Source: Pseudomonas graminis (GTDB taxonomy: Bacteria > Pseudomonadota > Gammaproteobacteria > Pseudomonadales > Pseudomonadaceae). From it: a stretch of DNA of 60,710 bases. The first letter of the stretch is position 1, and each line of letters starts with the position of its first letter. The notes under the pieces are model-generated. The model did no database searches. It had not been told where the DNA came from and saw only the letters and a program-made list of their open reading frames with translations. Shown piece by piece: positions 35,035-43,404 of this stretch. The stretch spans positions 1-60,710 of the forward strand of contig NZ_FOHW01000034.1 of NCBI RefSeq assembly GCF_900111735.1, in the 5' to 3' direction. The position numbers and the translations under genes are program-made.

Positions 35035-35169
35035 GATGCTGTTTCCTTATAGGTGCTCTTTTTTTCCAGATGCACGCTACGCCGATGGTGCATCGCTCGC
35101 CGCGTGTTACCGGTCGTTACCGTGACGCAGGTAGAATAGCCGCCACCTCAGGCAAGATGCGACCCGCAA

Positions 35170-35523
35170 ATGACCGATCTCACGCTTTATCACAACCCGC
35201 GTTGCACCAAATCCCGTGGCGCGGTGGAATTGCTTGAAGCCCGCGGCCTGACGCCGACCATCATTCATTACCTCGACACCCCGCCCGATGCTGCGCAACT
35301 GAGCGACCTGCTGGGCAAGCTTGGCATCGGCGCCCGCGCGCTGCTGCGCAAAGGTGAAGACGAGTACAAAACCCTGAACCTGGCTGACACCAGCCTGAGC
35401 GACGAACAACTGATCGCCGCCATGGTGGCCCATCCCAAGTTGATCGAACGCCCCATTCTCGTCGTCGGCGACAAGGCCGTGATTGGCCGTCCGCCGGAAA
35501 ACATTCTGGAGATCCTGCCATGA
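35170..35523 (+). CDS. arsC: ArsC-family arsenate reductase (glutaredoxin type)
   Basis: A 117-residue protein. The catalytic cysteine is in YHNPRCTKSRGAVELL (Cys12), and the conserved arginines of the family are present (LLRKGEDEYK, IERPILVVGDKAVIGRPPE). It would reduce arsenate with glutathione. However, the YfgD-like sequence and the pairing with wrbA are found in many pseudomonads outside ars operons, so its real substrate may be different. Its stop overlaps the wrbA ATG. Confidence 0.83.
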   Translation: MTDLTLYHNPRCTKSRGAVELLEARGLTPTIIHYLDTPPDAAQLSDLLGKLGIGARALLRKGEDEYKTLNLADTSLSDEQLIAAMVAHPKLIERPILVVGDKAVIGRPPENILEILP

Positions 35524-36125
35524 GCGCGCCGTACATTCTGGTTCTGTTTTACAGCCGTAACGGCGCGACTGCTGAGATGGCGCGGCAGATCGCCCGTGGC
35601 GTCGAGATGACCGGCATGGAAGCGCGCCTGCGCACGGTCCCGGCAGTGTCCACCGACTGCGAAGCCGTGGCGCCGAGCATTCCGGACGCCGGCGCTTTGT
35701 ACGCGACTCTGGATGACCTGAAAAACTGCGCGGGCCTGGCCTTGGGCAGCCCGACCCGCTTCGGCAACATGGCCGCGCCGCTGAAGTACTTTCTCGACGG
35801 CACCAGTAACCTGTGGCTGACCGGCGCACTGGTGGGCAAACCGGCCAGCGTGTTCACTTCCACCGCTAGCCTGCACGGCGGCCAGGAGACCACGTTGTTG
35901 TCGATGCTGCTGCCCCTGCTGCACCACGGCATGCTCATCAGCGGCCTGCCCTACAGCGAAGCGGCGCTGATCGAAACCCGTGGCGGCGGCACGCCGTATG
36001 GCGCCAGTCATCACGCCGGTGCCGACGGCAAACGCGCGCTGGATGAGCACGAAACGGCGTTGTGTCGCGCGCTGGGTCAGCGGCTGGCGAAAACCGCGTT
36101 GTTGCTCGATCCGTCCAAGGGTTAA
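35520..36125 (+). CDS. wrbA: NAD(P)H:quinone oxidoreductase WrbA
   Basis: A 201-residue flavodoxin-like enzyme. The FMN phosphate loop is LVLFYSRNGATAEMA, followed by GSPTRFGNMAAPLKYFLD and FTSTASLHGGQETTLLS, all diagnostic of WrbA. It performs two-electron reduction of quinones as a tetramer and protects from oxidative stress. Translation is coupled to arsC by an ATGA overlap. Confidence 0.9.
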   Translation: MSAPYILVLFYSRNGATAEMARQIARGVEMTGMEARLRTVPAVSTDCEAVAPSIPDAGALYATLDDLKNCAGLALGSPTRFGNMAAPLKYFLDGTSNLWLTGALVGKPASVFTSTASLHGGQETTLLSMLLPLLHHGMLISGLPYSEAALIETRGGGTPYGASHHAGADGKRALDEHETALCRALGQRLAKTALLLDPSKG

Positions 36126-36193
36126 TAGCCCAAGGCGTTGCTCGCGCGCGATTGCTGGAACCCCTTGCTCAAACCGGGTCAAACACAGGGCGC

Positions 36194-36297
36194 TGTAGGG
36201 GCGCGCCTGGTCTGGGTTGCATCCGGTCGATTGCGATCTGTCTGTAACGTATTTATTGACTGATACACCGCATTCGCGGGCAAGCGCGCTCCTACAG
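36194..36297. repeat. REPIN
   Basis: Two opposed REP halves, TGTAGGGGCGCGCCTGGTCT on the left and GCGGGCAAGCGCGCTCCTACAG on the right (here shortened), enclose about 60 bp. The halves are of different subtype, so the unit is a hybrid. Confidence 0.75.
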
Positions 36298-36366
36298 GTC
36301 TGCCGTAAACAGTGAGAAATGCGCTACGCCAGCAATCGCGCACATGAATTTTGTTTTGGAGAGGGC

Positions 36367-37038
36367 ATGCAAGACTACAAATGGCTCCATGAATACTGTC
36401 TCAACCGCTTTGGTTCCGTCGCCGCCCTCGAGGCGCATCTGCCGACCCCCGCCACGCCGAAAAAACTGAAAGCCCTCAGCGACGACCGCTACCTGTCGAC
36501 CATGGCGTTGCGGGTGTTTCGTGCCGGTCTCAAGCACAGCCTGGTGGACGCCAAATGGCCGGCCTTCGAGCAGGCCTTCTTCGGCTTCGATCCGGAAAAG
36601 GTCACGCTAATGGGCGGCGATCACCTTGAACGCCTGATGCAAGACGCGCGGATCATCCGTCACTTGGGCAAGCTCAAGAGCGTGCCGCGCAACGCGCAGT
36701 TGATCCTCGACATCGCCCACGAACACGGCAGCTTCGGCAATTTCATCGCTGAATGGCCGGTGACCGATATCGTCGGGTTGTGGCGTTACCTGTTCAAGCA
36801 CGGCAATCAGATGGGCGGGCTGTCGTCGCCGCGCTTTCTGCGGATGGTCGGCAAGGACACCTTCATTCCCAGCAATGATGTGGTCGCGGCGCTGAATGCG
36901 CAGAAGATCGTCGACCGCGTGCCCAGCAGCCAGCGCGATCAGGCGGCGGTGCAAGCGGCGTTCAATCAGTGGCATGCGGACAGCGGACGGCCGATGTGTC
37001 AGCTGTCGATGATGCTGTCGTACACGGCGAACCACTGA
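36367..37038 (+). CDS. DNA-3-methyladenine glycosylase I-like protein
   Basis: A 223-residue protein matching the pseudomonad form annotated as 3-methyladenine glycosylase I. It has ALRVFRAGLKHSLVDAKWPA and FEQAFFGFDPEKV, then GWRYLFKHG-like helix segments and a FLRMVGKDTFIPSNDV stretch. It would excise 3-methyladenine from DNA by base-excision repair. It is more distant from E. coli Tag, and I do not see Tag's full zinc-ligand set, so activity is presumed. The start follows GGAGAGGGC. Confidence 0.75.
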   Translation: MQDYKWLHEYCLNRFGSVAALEAHLPTPATPKKLKALSDDRYLSTMALRVFRAGLKHSLVDAKWPAFEQAFFGFDPEKVTLMGGDHLERLMQDARIIRHLGKLKSVPRNAQLILDIAHEHGSFGNFIAEWPVTDIVGLWRYLFKHGNQMGGLSSPRFLRMVGKDTFIPSNDVVAALNAQKIVDRVPSSQRDQAAVQAAFNQWHADSGRPMCQLSMMLSYTANH

Positions 37039-37087
37039 TCCATTTTCCTACCGACGGAGAAGACACAGCGCGTAACAAATCGGAGGT

Positions 37088-37096
37088 CGTATACAA
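37088..37096. promoter_or_regulatory. GTATAC operator before the GntR gene
   Basis: The core GTATAC is at 37089-37094. On the minus strand it reads AATATTGTATACGACC. It lies 33-41 bp before the gntR start, in the promoter, and matches two other sites at 43346 and 49690 in this locus. The natural reading is autoregulation. Confidence 0.6.
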
Positions 37097-37128
37097 TATT
37101 CGGCATCAGCCCCTGTCGAGTCATCTGC

Positions 37129-37812
37129 GTGCCTTTCCTTCTCCCTGACGCCCCCAACCTCGGTGTCGCGCCCTCCGCGTCCGAGGTGATTTCCAAGTAC
37201 CTGCGCGAGTCGATCATCTCCGGCCAGTTCGCCGAGGACGAGCCGATTCGTCAGGACGACATCGCCCGCGTGTTCAACGTCAGCAAGATCCCTGTGCGTG
37301 AAGCGCTCAAGCGCCTGGAAGCCGAAGGGCTGGTGCAGTTCCAGCGCAACAAGGGTGCCGTGGTCACGCGGATTTCCGAGCCGGAACTGGCGCAGATCTT
37401 TGAAGTGCGGGTGCTGCTGGAAGTCCAAGCCATCCGCCTCGCCGTGCCGAGAATGACCGCTGCCCAGCTGGATCGGGCCCGGGCCATCTGTGACGAGTTC
37501 ATGCGCGATGACGACATCGGACGCTGGGCCGAGCTGAACTGGGCGTTTCACACCTGCCTGTATGAAGCGGCGCAGCGGCCGTTTTTGCTGAACATGATTC
37601 GCTCGATACACGACAAGGTCGAACGCTATCTGCGGGTGCAGATGAGCTTCGACGAAGGCAAGGAGCGGGCTGACCTGGAACACCGCGAGATACTCAAGGC
37701 CTGTGCCGATCGTGACGCAGACAAAGCCGCCGAACTGATCGAGCACCACATCATCGGCGTCTGCCGAACCCTCTACGCCCACCTGCCCCACGCGGTGCTA
37801 AGCGAGATCTGA
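37129..37812 (+). CDS. GntR/FadR-family regulator of the hydroxyproline locus
   Basis: A 227-residue regulator. The winged helix (about 18-80) has ISKYLRESIISGQFAEDEPI, then VSKIPVREALKRLEAEGLV. The FCD ligand domain (about 95-220) shows the metal/ligand residues in RVLLEVQAIRLAV, NWAFHTCLYEAA and DLEHREILKACADRD plus AELIEHHI. It begins with GTG at 37129. Such proteins usually repress catabolic genes until the substrate or an intermediate binds. The three GTATAC palindromes in this locus are the expected operator type. Confidence 0.83.
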   Translation: MPFLLPDAPNLGVAPSASEVISKYLRESIISGQFAEDEPIRQDDIARVFNVSKIPVREALKRLEAEGLVQFQRNKGAVVTRISEPELAQIFEVRVLLEVQAIRLAVPRMTAAQLDRARAICDEFMRDDDIGRWAELNWAFHTCLYEAAQRPFLLNMIRSIHDKVERYLRVQMSFDEGKERADLEHREILKACADRDADKAAELIEHHIIGVCRTLYAHLPHAVLSEI

Positions 37813-37924
37813 GCGACTGACGGCTGTGCCGATTTCGTCATTGAGAAGGGTGAAATCGGTCAAGACCCTGGACGTCGATCGCGGCACTCTTGCCTCAATA
37901 ATGAAGTGGCTCCGCGCCGTGATC

Positions 37925-38473
37925 TGTAGGACCGGCTTTAGCCGGGAATAGGCCAGCATTGGCACCACAGAATTTGCAGCGTGGCGGCCGACGTCTTCCC
38001 GGCTGAAGCCGGTCCCACAGGGATCGTTGTAGCCAGTGACATCGGGGTGTACGCAGTGCTTTTAGTGGGACTGGCTTTAGCCGGGAAGAGGCCAGCATTG
38101 GCACCACAGAATTTGCAGCGTGGCGACCGACGTCTTCCCGGCTGAAGCCGGTCCCACAGGGATCGTGGTAGCCAGTGACATCGGGTGTACGCAGCGCTTT
38201 TAGTGGGACCGGCTTTAGCCGGGAAGAGGCCGGTGTGAACACCATAGATCTCGGGTGTGGCGACCGACGTCTTCCCGGCTGAAGCCGGTCCCACAGGGAT
38301 CGTGGTAGCCAGTGGCATCGGGTGTACGCAGCGCTTTTAGTGGGACCGGCTTTAGCCGGGAATAGGCCAGCATTGGCACCACAGAATTTGCAGCGTAGCG
38401 ACCGACGCCTTCCCGGCTGAAGCCAGTCCCACGGGGATCGTGGTAGCCAGTGACATCGGGTGTACGCGGTCCC
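37925..38473. repeat. tandem array of four REPIN units, period about 138 bp
   Basis: Four REPINs start at 37925, 38065, 38203 and 38340. Each has GGGACCGGCTTTAGCCGGGA on the left, a ~50-bp interior and TCCCGGCTGAAGCCGGTCCC on the right. Units are joined by the same ~45-bp spacer (GATCGTGGTAGCCAGTGACA and following). Units 1, 2 and 4 share one interior (CAGCATTGGCACCACAGA); unit 3 has another. A partial spacer copy extends to 38473. The array fills the gap between the gntR gene and the epimerase gene. Confidence 0.85.
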
Positions 38474-38522
38474 ACCAGCAATCGTCGTAGCCAGTTCCAG
38501 ACTCAGTCCGACAGGGGAATAC

Positions 38523-39473
38523 ATGAAACGCATCCAGATCCTCGATTCTCATACCGGCGGCGAGCCGACTCGGCTGGTGCTCGACGGGTTTCCCGATCTT
38601 GGGCGGGGCAGCATGGCCGAGCGGCGTCAGCGTCTGGCTGAGCAGTTCGATGACTGGCGCGCCGCCACCGTGCTAGAACCCCGCGGCAGCGATGTGCTGG
38701 TCGGTGCGCTGTTATGTGAGCCGGTGGATCCCGAGGCCTGCGCCGGGGTGATCTTTTTCAACAACAGCGGCTACCTGGGCATGTGCGGCCACGGCACCAT
38801 CGGGCTGGTGGTGTCGCTGGCGCATCTGGGCAGGATCGGCCCTGGCGTGCACCGCATCGAAACCCCGGTCGGCACAGTTCAGGCCACGCTCCACGAGGAC
38901 CGCTCGGTCAGCGTCGACAACGTGCCCTCCTACCGCTATCGCAAAAACTTCGTGGTCGAGGTGCCGAAACTGGGCAGCGTGACCGGCGACATCGCCTGGG
39001 GCGGCAACTGGTTTTTCCTGATCGCCGACCACGGCCTGAACGTCGCCGCCGATAACCTCGACGCCCTCACCGATTACACCTGGAAGGTCCGTCAGGCGCT
39101 GGAAAGCCAGGGCATTCGCGGCGAAGACGGCGGCGTCATCGACCACATCGAGCTGTTCGCGGACGACGATCACGCCGACAGCCGCAACTTCGTGCTCTGC
39201 CCCGGCAAAGCCTACGACCGCTCGCCCTGCGGCACCGGCACCAGCGCCAAACTGGCGTGCCTGGCAGCAGACGGCAAACTTCAACCCGGCACCTTATGGC
39301 AGCAGGCCAGCGTGATCGGCAGCCAGTTCGAAGGCAGCTTCGTTTGGGAGCAAGGCGAGCGGCAGACGGGCGACCGCATCGTGCCGACCATTCGTGGCCG
39401 CGCCTACATCAGCGCCGAAGCCACCTTGTTGCTGGACGTCGAAGACCCATTCGCCTGGGGCATTCGCTCATGA
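38523..39473 (+). CDS. lhpA: 4-hydroxyproline 2-epimerase (proline racemase family)
   Basis: A 316-residue PLP-independent epimerase turning trans-4-hydroxy-L-proline into cis-4-hydroxy-D-proline. The two catalytic cysteines are C88 in GYLGMCGHGTIG and C236 in DRSPCGTGTSA. A Cys/Cys pair occurs in proline racemases and in hydroxyproline epimerases; the adjoining D-hydroxyproline dehydrogenase genes decide for the latter. AGGGG precedes the ATG. It starts a four-gene operon whose members overlap by 4-8 bases. Confidence 0.87.
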   Translation: MKRIQILDSHTGGEPTRLVLDGFPDLGRGSMAERRQRLAEQFDDWRAATVLEPRGSDVLVGALLCEPVDPEACAGVIFFNNSGYLGMCGHGTIGLVVSLAHLGRIGPGVHRIETPVGTVQATLHEDRSVSVDNVPSYRYRKNFVVEVPKLGSVTGDIAWGGNWFFLIADHGLNVAADNLDALTDYTWKVRQALESQGIRGEDGGVIDHIELFADDDHADSRNFVLCPGKAYDRSPCGTGTSAKLACLAADGKLQPGTLWQQASVIGSQFEGSFVWEQGERQTGDRIVPTIRGRAYISAEATLLLDVEDPFAWGIRS

Positions 39474-40606
39474 CCGACGCCGCCACCCTGCAAGGCCATG
39501 CCGCCGACGTGATCGTCATTGGCGGCGGCATCGTCGGCGCGGCGTGTGCGGATGAGCTGGCGTCTCAGGGTTTGCATGTGCTGGTGCTGGATGGTCAGCG
39601 CCCCGCCGCGACCGCTGCGGGCATGGGCCATCTGGTGGTGCTGGACCACAGCGCTGCCGAGTTGGCGCTGGGGGAATATTCGGTCAGGGCCTGGCGCGAG
39701 CTGGCGTCGCAGATGCCGGACGACTGTGCGATGCGCACCAACGGCACGATGTGGCTGGCCTGCAATGAAGAGGAAATGGAAGAAGCCGAGCGCAAGCAGG
39801 CGGCGCTGAGCGAATACGGACTGGCCTGCGAGTTGCTGTCCGGCGCCGAACTGGCGAAGGCCGAGCCGTCATTGCGATCCGGCCTGCTCGGCGCATTGAA
39901 GGTCAGCGGCGACGGCATTCTGTACGCGCCCAATGCCGCGCGCTGGCTGTTGCAGCGCCAGTCTTCCCGAGTGGTTCAGCGTCATGCGGAGGTCGCAGAG
40001 GTTCAGGGCAACCGTGTTCGGCTGGCGAGTGGTGAATGGCTGCAAGCCCCCGCCGTCGTGCTGGCCAGCGGCATCTACGCCCGCGAACTCTGTCCCGATT
40101 TACCGCTGCAAGCCAAGAAGGGCCACCTGCTGATCACCGACCGTTACCCTGCGCAGATCAGCCACACGCTGGTCGAACTGGGCTACGTCACCAGCGCCCA
40201 CAAAGGCAACGGCCCGTCGGTAGCGTTCAATGTGCAGCAGCGTCCGACCGGCCAGTTGTTCATCGGGTCATCGCGGCAGTTCGACAACCATGACCCTGAA
40301 GTGGACGCGGCCATGCTCGGGCGGATGCTGCGCCGGGCCATGGATTTTCTCCCCGGCTTGGGCGATATGACTGGCCTTCGCAGCTGGACCGGCTTTCGAT
40401 CCGCCAGCCCCGACGGTCAGCCGCTGATTGGCGAGCACCCGCATCAACCCGGCTTGTGGCTGGCGGTCGGGCACGAAGGCCTCGGCGTCACCACGGCAAC
40501 CGGCACCGCCCGCTTGCTCGCCGCGCAAATGCTGCGCACCCTGCCGCCCCTCGACCTGGAACCCTATCTGCCGCAACGCTTTATCGGAGCCCGCGCCCAT
40601 GCCTGA
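39470..40606 (+). CDS. D-hydroxyproline dehydrogenase, DAO-type FAD subunit (beta)
   Basis: A 378-residue FAD oxidoreductase of the D-amino-acid oxidase fold. The dinucleotide site is VIVIGGGIVGAACADEL (about 14-30). The C-terminal FAD contact is LWLAVGHEGLGVTTATGTA, and SWTGFRSASPDGQPLIG is the substrate-domain signature. With the next two genes it forms the heteromeric enzyme that oxidises cis-4-hydroxy-D-proline to pyrroline-4-hydroxy-2-carboxylate. Its ATG overlaps the epimerase stop. Confidence 0.85.
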   Translation: MTDAATLQGHAADVIVIGGGIVGAACADELASQGLHVLVLDGQRPAATAAGMGHLVVLDHSAAELALGEYSVRAWRELASQMPDDCAMRTNGTMWLACNEEEMEEAERKQAALSEYGLACELLSGAELAKAEPSLRSGLLGALKVSGDGILYAPNAARWLLQRQSSRVVQRHAEVAEVQGNRVRLASGEWLQAPAVVLASGIYARELCPDLPLQAKKGHLLITDRYPAQISHTLVELGYVTSAHKGNGPSVAFNVQQRPTGQLFIGSSRQFDNHDPEVDAAMLGRMLRRAMDFLPGLGDMTGLRSWTGFRSASPDGQPLIGEHPHQPGLWLAVGHEGLGVTTATGTARLLAAQMLRTLPPLDLEPYLPQRFIGARAHA

Positions 40607-40835
40607 ATTGAGCATCGACGGTCAGCCCTTTCGCTTCGCCCAGGGCACCACGGTGGCCGCCGCGCTGATGTCGAGCGGCGATCGTTGCAGCCGCACGTCA
40701 GTCAGCGGCCAGCGTCGCGCGCCCTTGTGTGGCATGGGCATTTGCCAGGAGTGCCGGGTGAGCATCGACGGCCTGCGCCGATTGGCCTGCCAGACGCTCT
40801 GCCGCGACGGCATGCGCGTCGAGACTCAGCCATGA
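40599..40835 (+). CDS. D-hydroxyproline dehydrogenase, 2Fe-2S subunit (gamma)
   Basis: A 78-residue ferredoxin-like protein. Four cysteines, C44, C49, C52 and C64 (APLCGMGICQECRV and RRLACQ), are spaced as in plant-type [2Fe-2S] centres. The start overlaps the beta subunit by eight bases and the stop overlaps the alpha subunit by four. It probably passes electrons between the two flavin subunits. Confidence 0.85.
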   Translation: MPELSIDGQPFRFAQGTTVAAALMSSGDRCSRTSVSGQRRAPLCGMGICQECRVSIDGLRRLACQTLCRDGMRVETQP

Positions 40836-42127
40836 CCGCGGCCGTGAACCCGACAACGACCGAGCACGTCGATCTGCTGATCATCGGCGCCGGTCCGGCG
40901 GGCATGGCGGCAGCCCTGGCTGCGGCGCCTCACGGGCTGAGCATTGCCCTGCTCGACGACAACCCGCTGCCGGGCGGGCAGATCTGGCGCGACGGCCCCA
41001 ACGCTCAGGTGCCGAAACAGGCTCACGATATGCGCGGGGAGTTGCAGGGTTTCTGCAACGTTCGCCTGCACAGCGGCTGCAAGGTGGTCGCGCTGGCCGG
41101 GGCGAAGCGCTTGCTGCTGGAGGACGCCGAACGCGGCTGGGTGTTGAGTTACGACAGGCTAATTTTGTGCACCGGCGCGCGGGAGCGGCTGCTGCCCTTC
41201 CCAGGCTGGACACTGCCGGGGGTCACCGGCGCCGGCGGTTTGCAGGCGCTGATCAAAGGCGGGCTGGCGGTCGCTGATGAACGCATCGTGATTGCCGGGA
41301 CTGGCCCGCTGTTGCTGGCGTCATCGGCGACCGCGCAAAAGCACGGCGCCGAGGTGGTACGCGTTGCCGAGCAGGCGCCCTTGAGCGCCGTCGCCGGGTT
41401 TGCCGCCGGGTTGTGGCGCTGGCCGAACAAAGCGATTCAGGCGGTAACCTTGGCGAGCGCCGCCTATCGAACGTCGGCCCATGTGCTGGCGGCGTTGGGC
41501 ACGGATCGGCTGGAAGGCGTGCGCGTTCAGGTGGGCGACAAGGTTGAGGAACTGGCCTGCGATCGTCTGGCCTGCGGTTTCAGTCTGGTCCCCAATGTCG
41601 AGATCGCCCAAGCACTGGGCTGTACCGTCCGAGATCAGGCCATCGTGGTGGATGACTGGCAGGCGAGCAGTCTGGCCGATCACTTCGCAGCGGGTGAATG
41701 CACCGGTTTCGGCGGCAGCGAACTCGCATTGGTCGAGGGCCGTATTGCCGGGCTTGTGGCGGTCGGCGAACGCGAAATGGCCCAAGGCTTGAGGGGTGAG
41801 CGGCAGCGCTGGCAGGGTTTTGCGGATCGGTTGAACAAGGCGTTCAGCCTGAATCCTGCGCTGAAACACTTGGCGATGCCGGACACGCTGGTCTGCCGCT
41901 GTGAGGACGTGCGTTACGCGGACCTTGCGCAACATGGCAGCTGGACCAGCGCCAAACTATCCACCCGCTGCGGAATGGGCGCGTGTCAGGGACGTATCTG
42001 CGGGACGGCGGCGCAGACGTTGTTCGGCTGGGAACCGCCGTTGTTGCGCCCACCCTTCAGCCCGGCGCGGATCTCCACCCTCGCCTGCCTGGATGAGGGC
42101 GAATCTGTTTTGTTTAAAGGGGACTGA
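40832..42127 (+). CDS. D-hydroxyproline dehydrogenase, NAD(P)/FAD subunit (alpha)
   Basis: A 431-residue flavoprotein. The FAD loop is LLIIGAGPAGMAAALAAA (about 15-32). A second dinucleotide site is RIVIAGTGPLLLASSA. The C-terminal ~80 residues have a BFD-like cysteine cluster (LVCRCEDV, then CGMGACQGRICG) that may hold another iron-sulfur centre. It is the electron-accepting partner of the beta and gamma subunits, as in octopine/nopaline-oxidase-like complexes. It is the last gene of the operon. Confidence 0.84.
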   Translation: MTAAVNPTTTEHVDLLIIGAGPAGMAAALAAAPHGLSIALLDDNPLPGGQIWRDGPNAQVPKQAHDMRGELQGFCNVRLHSGCKVVALAGAKRLLLEDAERGWVLSYDRLILCTGARERLLPFPGWTLPGVTGAGGLQALIKGGLAVADERIVIAGTGPLLLASSATAQKHGAEVVRVAEQAPLSAVAGFAAGLWRWPNKAIQAVTLASAAYRTSAHVLAALGTDRLEGVRVQVGDKVEELACDRLACGFSLVPNVEIAQALGCTVRDQAIVVDDWQASSLADHFAAGECTGFGGSELALVEGRIAGLVAVGEREMAQGLRGERQRWQGFADRLNKAFSLNPALKHLAMPDTLVCRCEDVRYADLAQHGSWTSAKLSTRCGMGACQGRICGTAAQTLFGWEPPLLRPPFSPARISTLACLDEGESVLFKGD

Positions 42128-42165
42128 TTTATTTACAGCGCTTCACCGTAAATCAATCTGTCCCC
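42119..42165. terminator. inverted repeat at the end of the dehydrogenase operon
   Basis: GGGGAC (42119-42124) and GATTTA pair with TAAATC and GTCCCC (42160-42165), with the gene's stop codon inside the left arm. Without a U-run it is a plausible but unproven terminator; similar GGGGACAGATTTA palindromes are common in pseudomonads. Confidence 0.45.
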
Positions 42166-42247
42166 GCAGATCAGTCGCCCCCCGACTAGCCGCCGCACCC
42201 AACATCCCGCATCATCGATTCCATCCTCCCGCCCGGCCTTCCCGCCC

Positions 42248-43006
42248 GTGAACATGATTGACCTCATCCCCACCGCGCCCTTGCACGACCTCGATCAACT
42301 GCTCGCCAGCCTGGAATTGGTCGCGCCGCTGTTCGATGCGATTCCCGGGGTGGTGTTCTTCGTCAAGGATGCTCAGGCGCGCTATGCGCTGGTCAACCAG
42401 ACGCTGGTGCAGCGCTGCGGTTTCAAGGAGAAGAACCAAATCGTCGGGCTGACCGCCGAGGAAGTCTTCCCCGCGCGCTTCGGCCCGCTGTACACCGCCC
42501 AGGACCGCCGCGTGCTGGCGGATGGCAGGCAGCTGAGCGATCAGCTGGAGCTGCACCTTTATTACGGCAATCAGCCGATCTGGTGCCTGACCCACAAGAT
42601 CGCCCTGCGCGACCGGCACGGCGCGATCATCGGGCTGGCGGGGATTTCCCGGGATCTGCAAATCCTGCAGACGACCCATCCGGCGTATCAGAAGCTGGTC
42701 GAGGTCGACGCCTACATCCGCGAACACTTCGCGCGGCCCATCACCCTTGAACAGCTGACCGCCATTGCCGGGCTGTCCATCGCCCAGCTGGAGCGGCACT
42801 GCAAACGCATCTTCCAGCTCACGCCACGGCAGATGATTCACAAGGCGCGGCTGGGTGAAGCGTCGCGCTTGTTGCAGGAAGACCTGTCGATCACCGAGAT
42901 CGCCCTGCGCTGCGGGTACACCGATCACAGCGCGTTCAGCCGCCAGTTCAAGGCGTTGACCGGGGCTTCGCCGAGTGAGTATCGGGGTTCGCAAAGGCGC
43001 ATTTGA
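42248..43006 (+). CDS. lhpR: PAS-AraC regulator of hydroxyproline catabolism
   Basis: A 252-residue regulator. The PAS domain (about 25-140) has FDAIPGVVFFVKDAQARYAL and GLAGISRDLQ. The AraC domain follows, with TLEQLTAIAGLSIAQLERHC, ITEIALRCGYTDHSAFSRQF and the family end GASPSEYRGS. In P. aeruginosa, LhpR of this type activates hydroxyproline genes; the same place in this locus supports the name. The first start is GTG 42248, with ATG 42254 two codons later. The locus thus has two regulators, this one and the GntR protein. Confidence 0.8.
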   Translation: MNMIDLIPTAPLHDLDQLLASLELVAPLFDAIPGVVFFVKDAQARYALVNQTLVQRCGFKEKNQIVGLTAEEVFPARFGPLYTAQDRRVLADGRQLSDQLELHLYYGNQPIWCLTHKIALRDRHGAIIGLAGISRDLQILQTTHPAYQKLVEVDAYIREHFARPITLEQLTAIAGLSIAQLERHCKRIFQLTPRQMIHKARLGEASRLLQEDLSITEIALRCGYTDHSAFSRQFKALTGASPSEYRGSQRRI

Positions 43007-43044
43007 GTTCGCTGCCATCCTCCCTGGATGATCGCAGAGCTTTT

Positions 43045-43139
43045 TGTGGGACCGGCTTTAACCGGGAAGAGGCCGGGGTGTGCACCGTTGATTTTGCAGT
43101 GTGCCGAATGACGCGTTCCCGGCTGAAGCCGGTCCTACA
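43045..43139. repeat. REPIN
   Basis: TGTGGGACCGGCTTTAACCG opposed to GGCTGAAGCCGGTCCTACA, 95 bp in all. It is a single copy of the same subtype as the tandem array at 37925-38473. Confidence 0.8.
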
Positions 43140-43345
43140 ATGATTGCAGTCCCGCTGGATGATTGCGGTGCGGCAAGGGCAGCAGTCTCCGGCACTGCAA
43201 CGTCCATCAATGAAGCACGCCACGCATTCCTGCTCCTTTATGTAACACCCCTCTCCTCTCTCAAACCACGCTGCTATCCACGCGCCCTTTGATCCAGAGC
43301 CTTCCACGGCTTACTGGCAAAACGGGCACGTTGCGTGCATATCAA

Positions 43346-43361
43346 ATATCGTATACGAAAT
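43346..43361. promoter_or_regulatory. GTATAC operator before the importer operon
   Basis: The site reads ATATCGTATACGAAAT, with the dyad TCGTATACGA perfect over ten bases. It lies 44-59 bp before the binding-protein start. It matches the sites at 37088 and 49690. Confidence 0.65.
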
Positions 43362-43404
43362 TACTTATCCGGCCGTTTCTCCCTTTGCACGCACCGAGGC
43401 TTCT

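Noticed and set aside
37925..38473. possible CRISPR array
   Set aside because: The period is about 138 bp, both repeat and spacer are conserved, and the repeats are REP inverted pairs.
37895..38533. 212-residue and related open frames
   Set aside because: They are translations of the tandem REPIN array, with the same peptide repeated every 46 residues.
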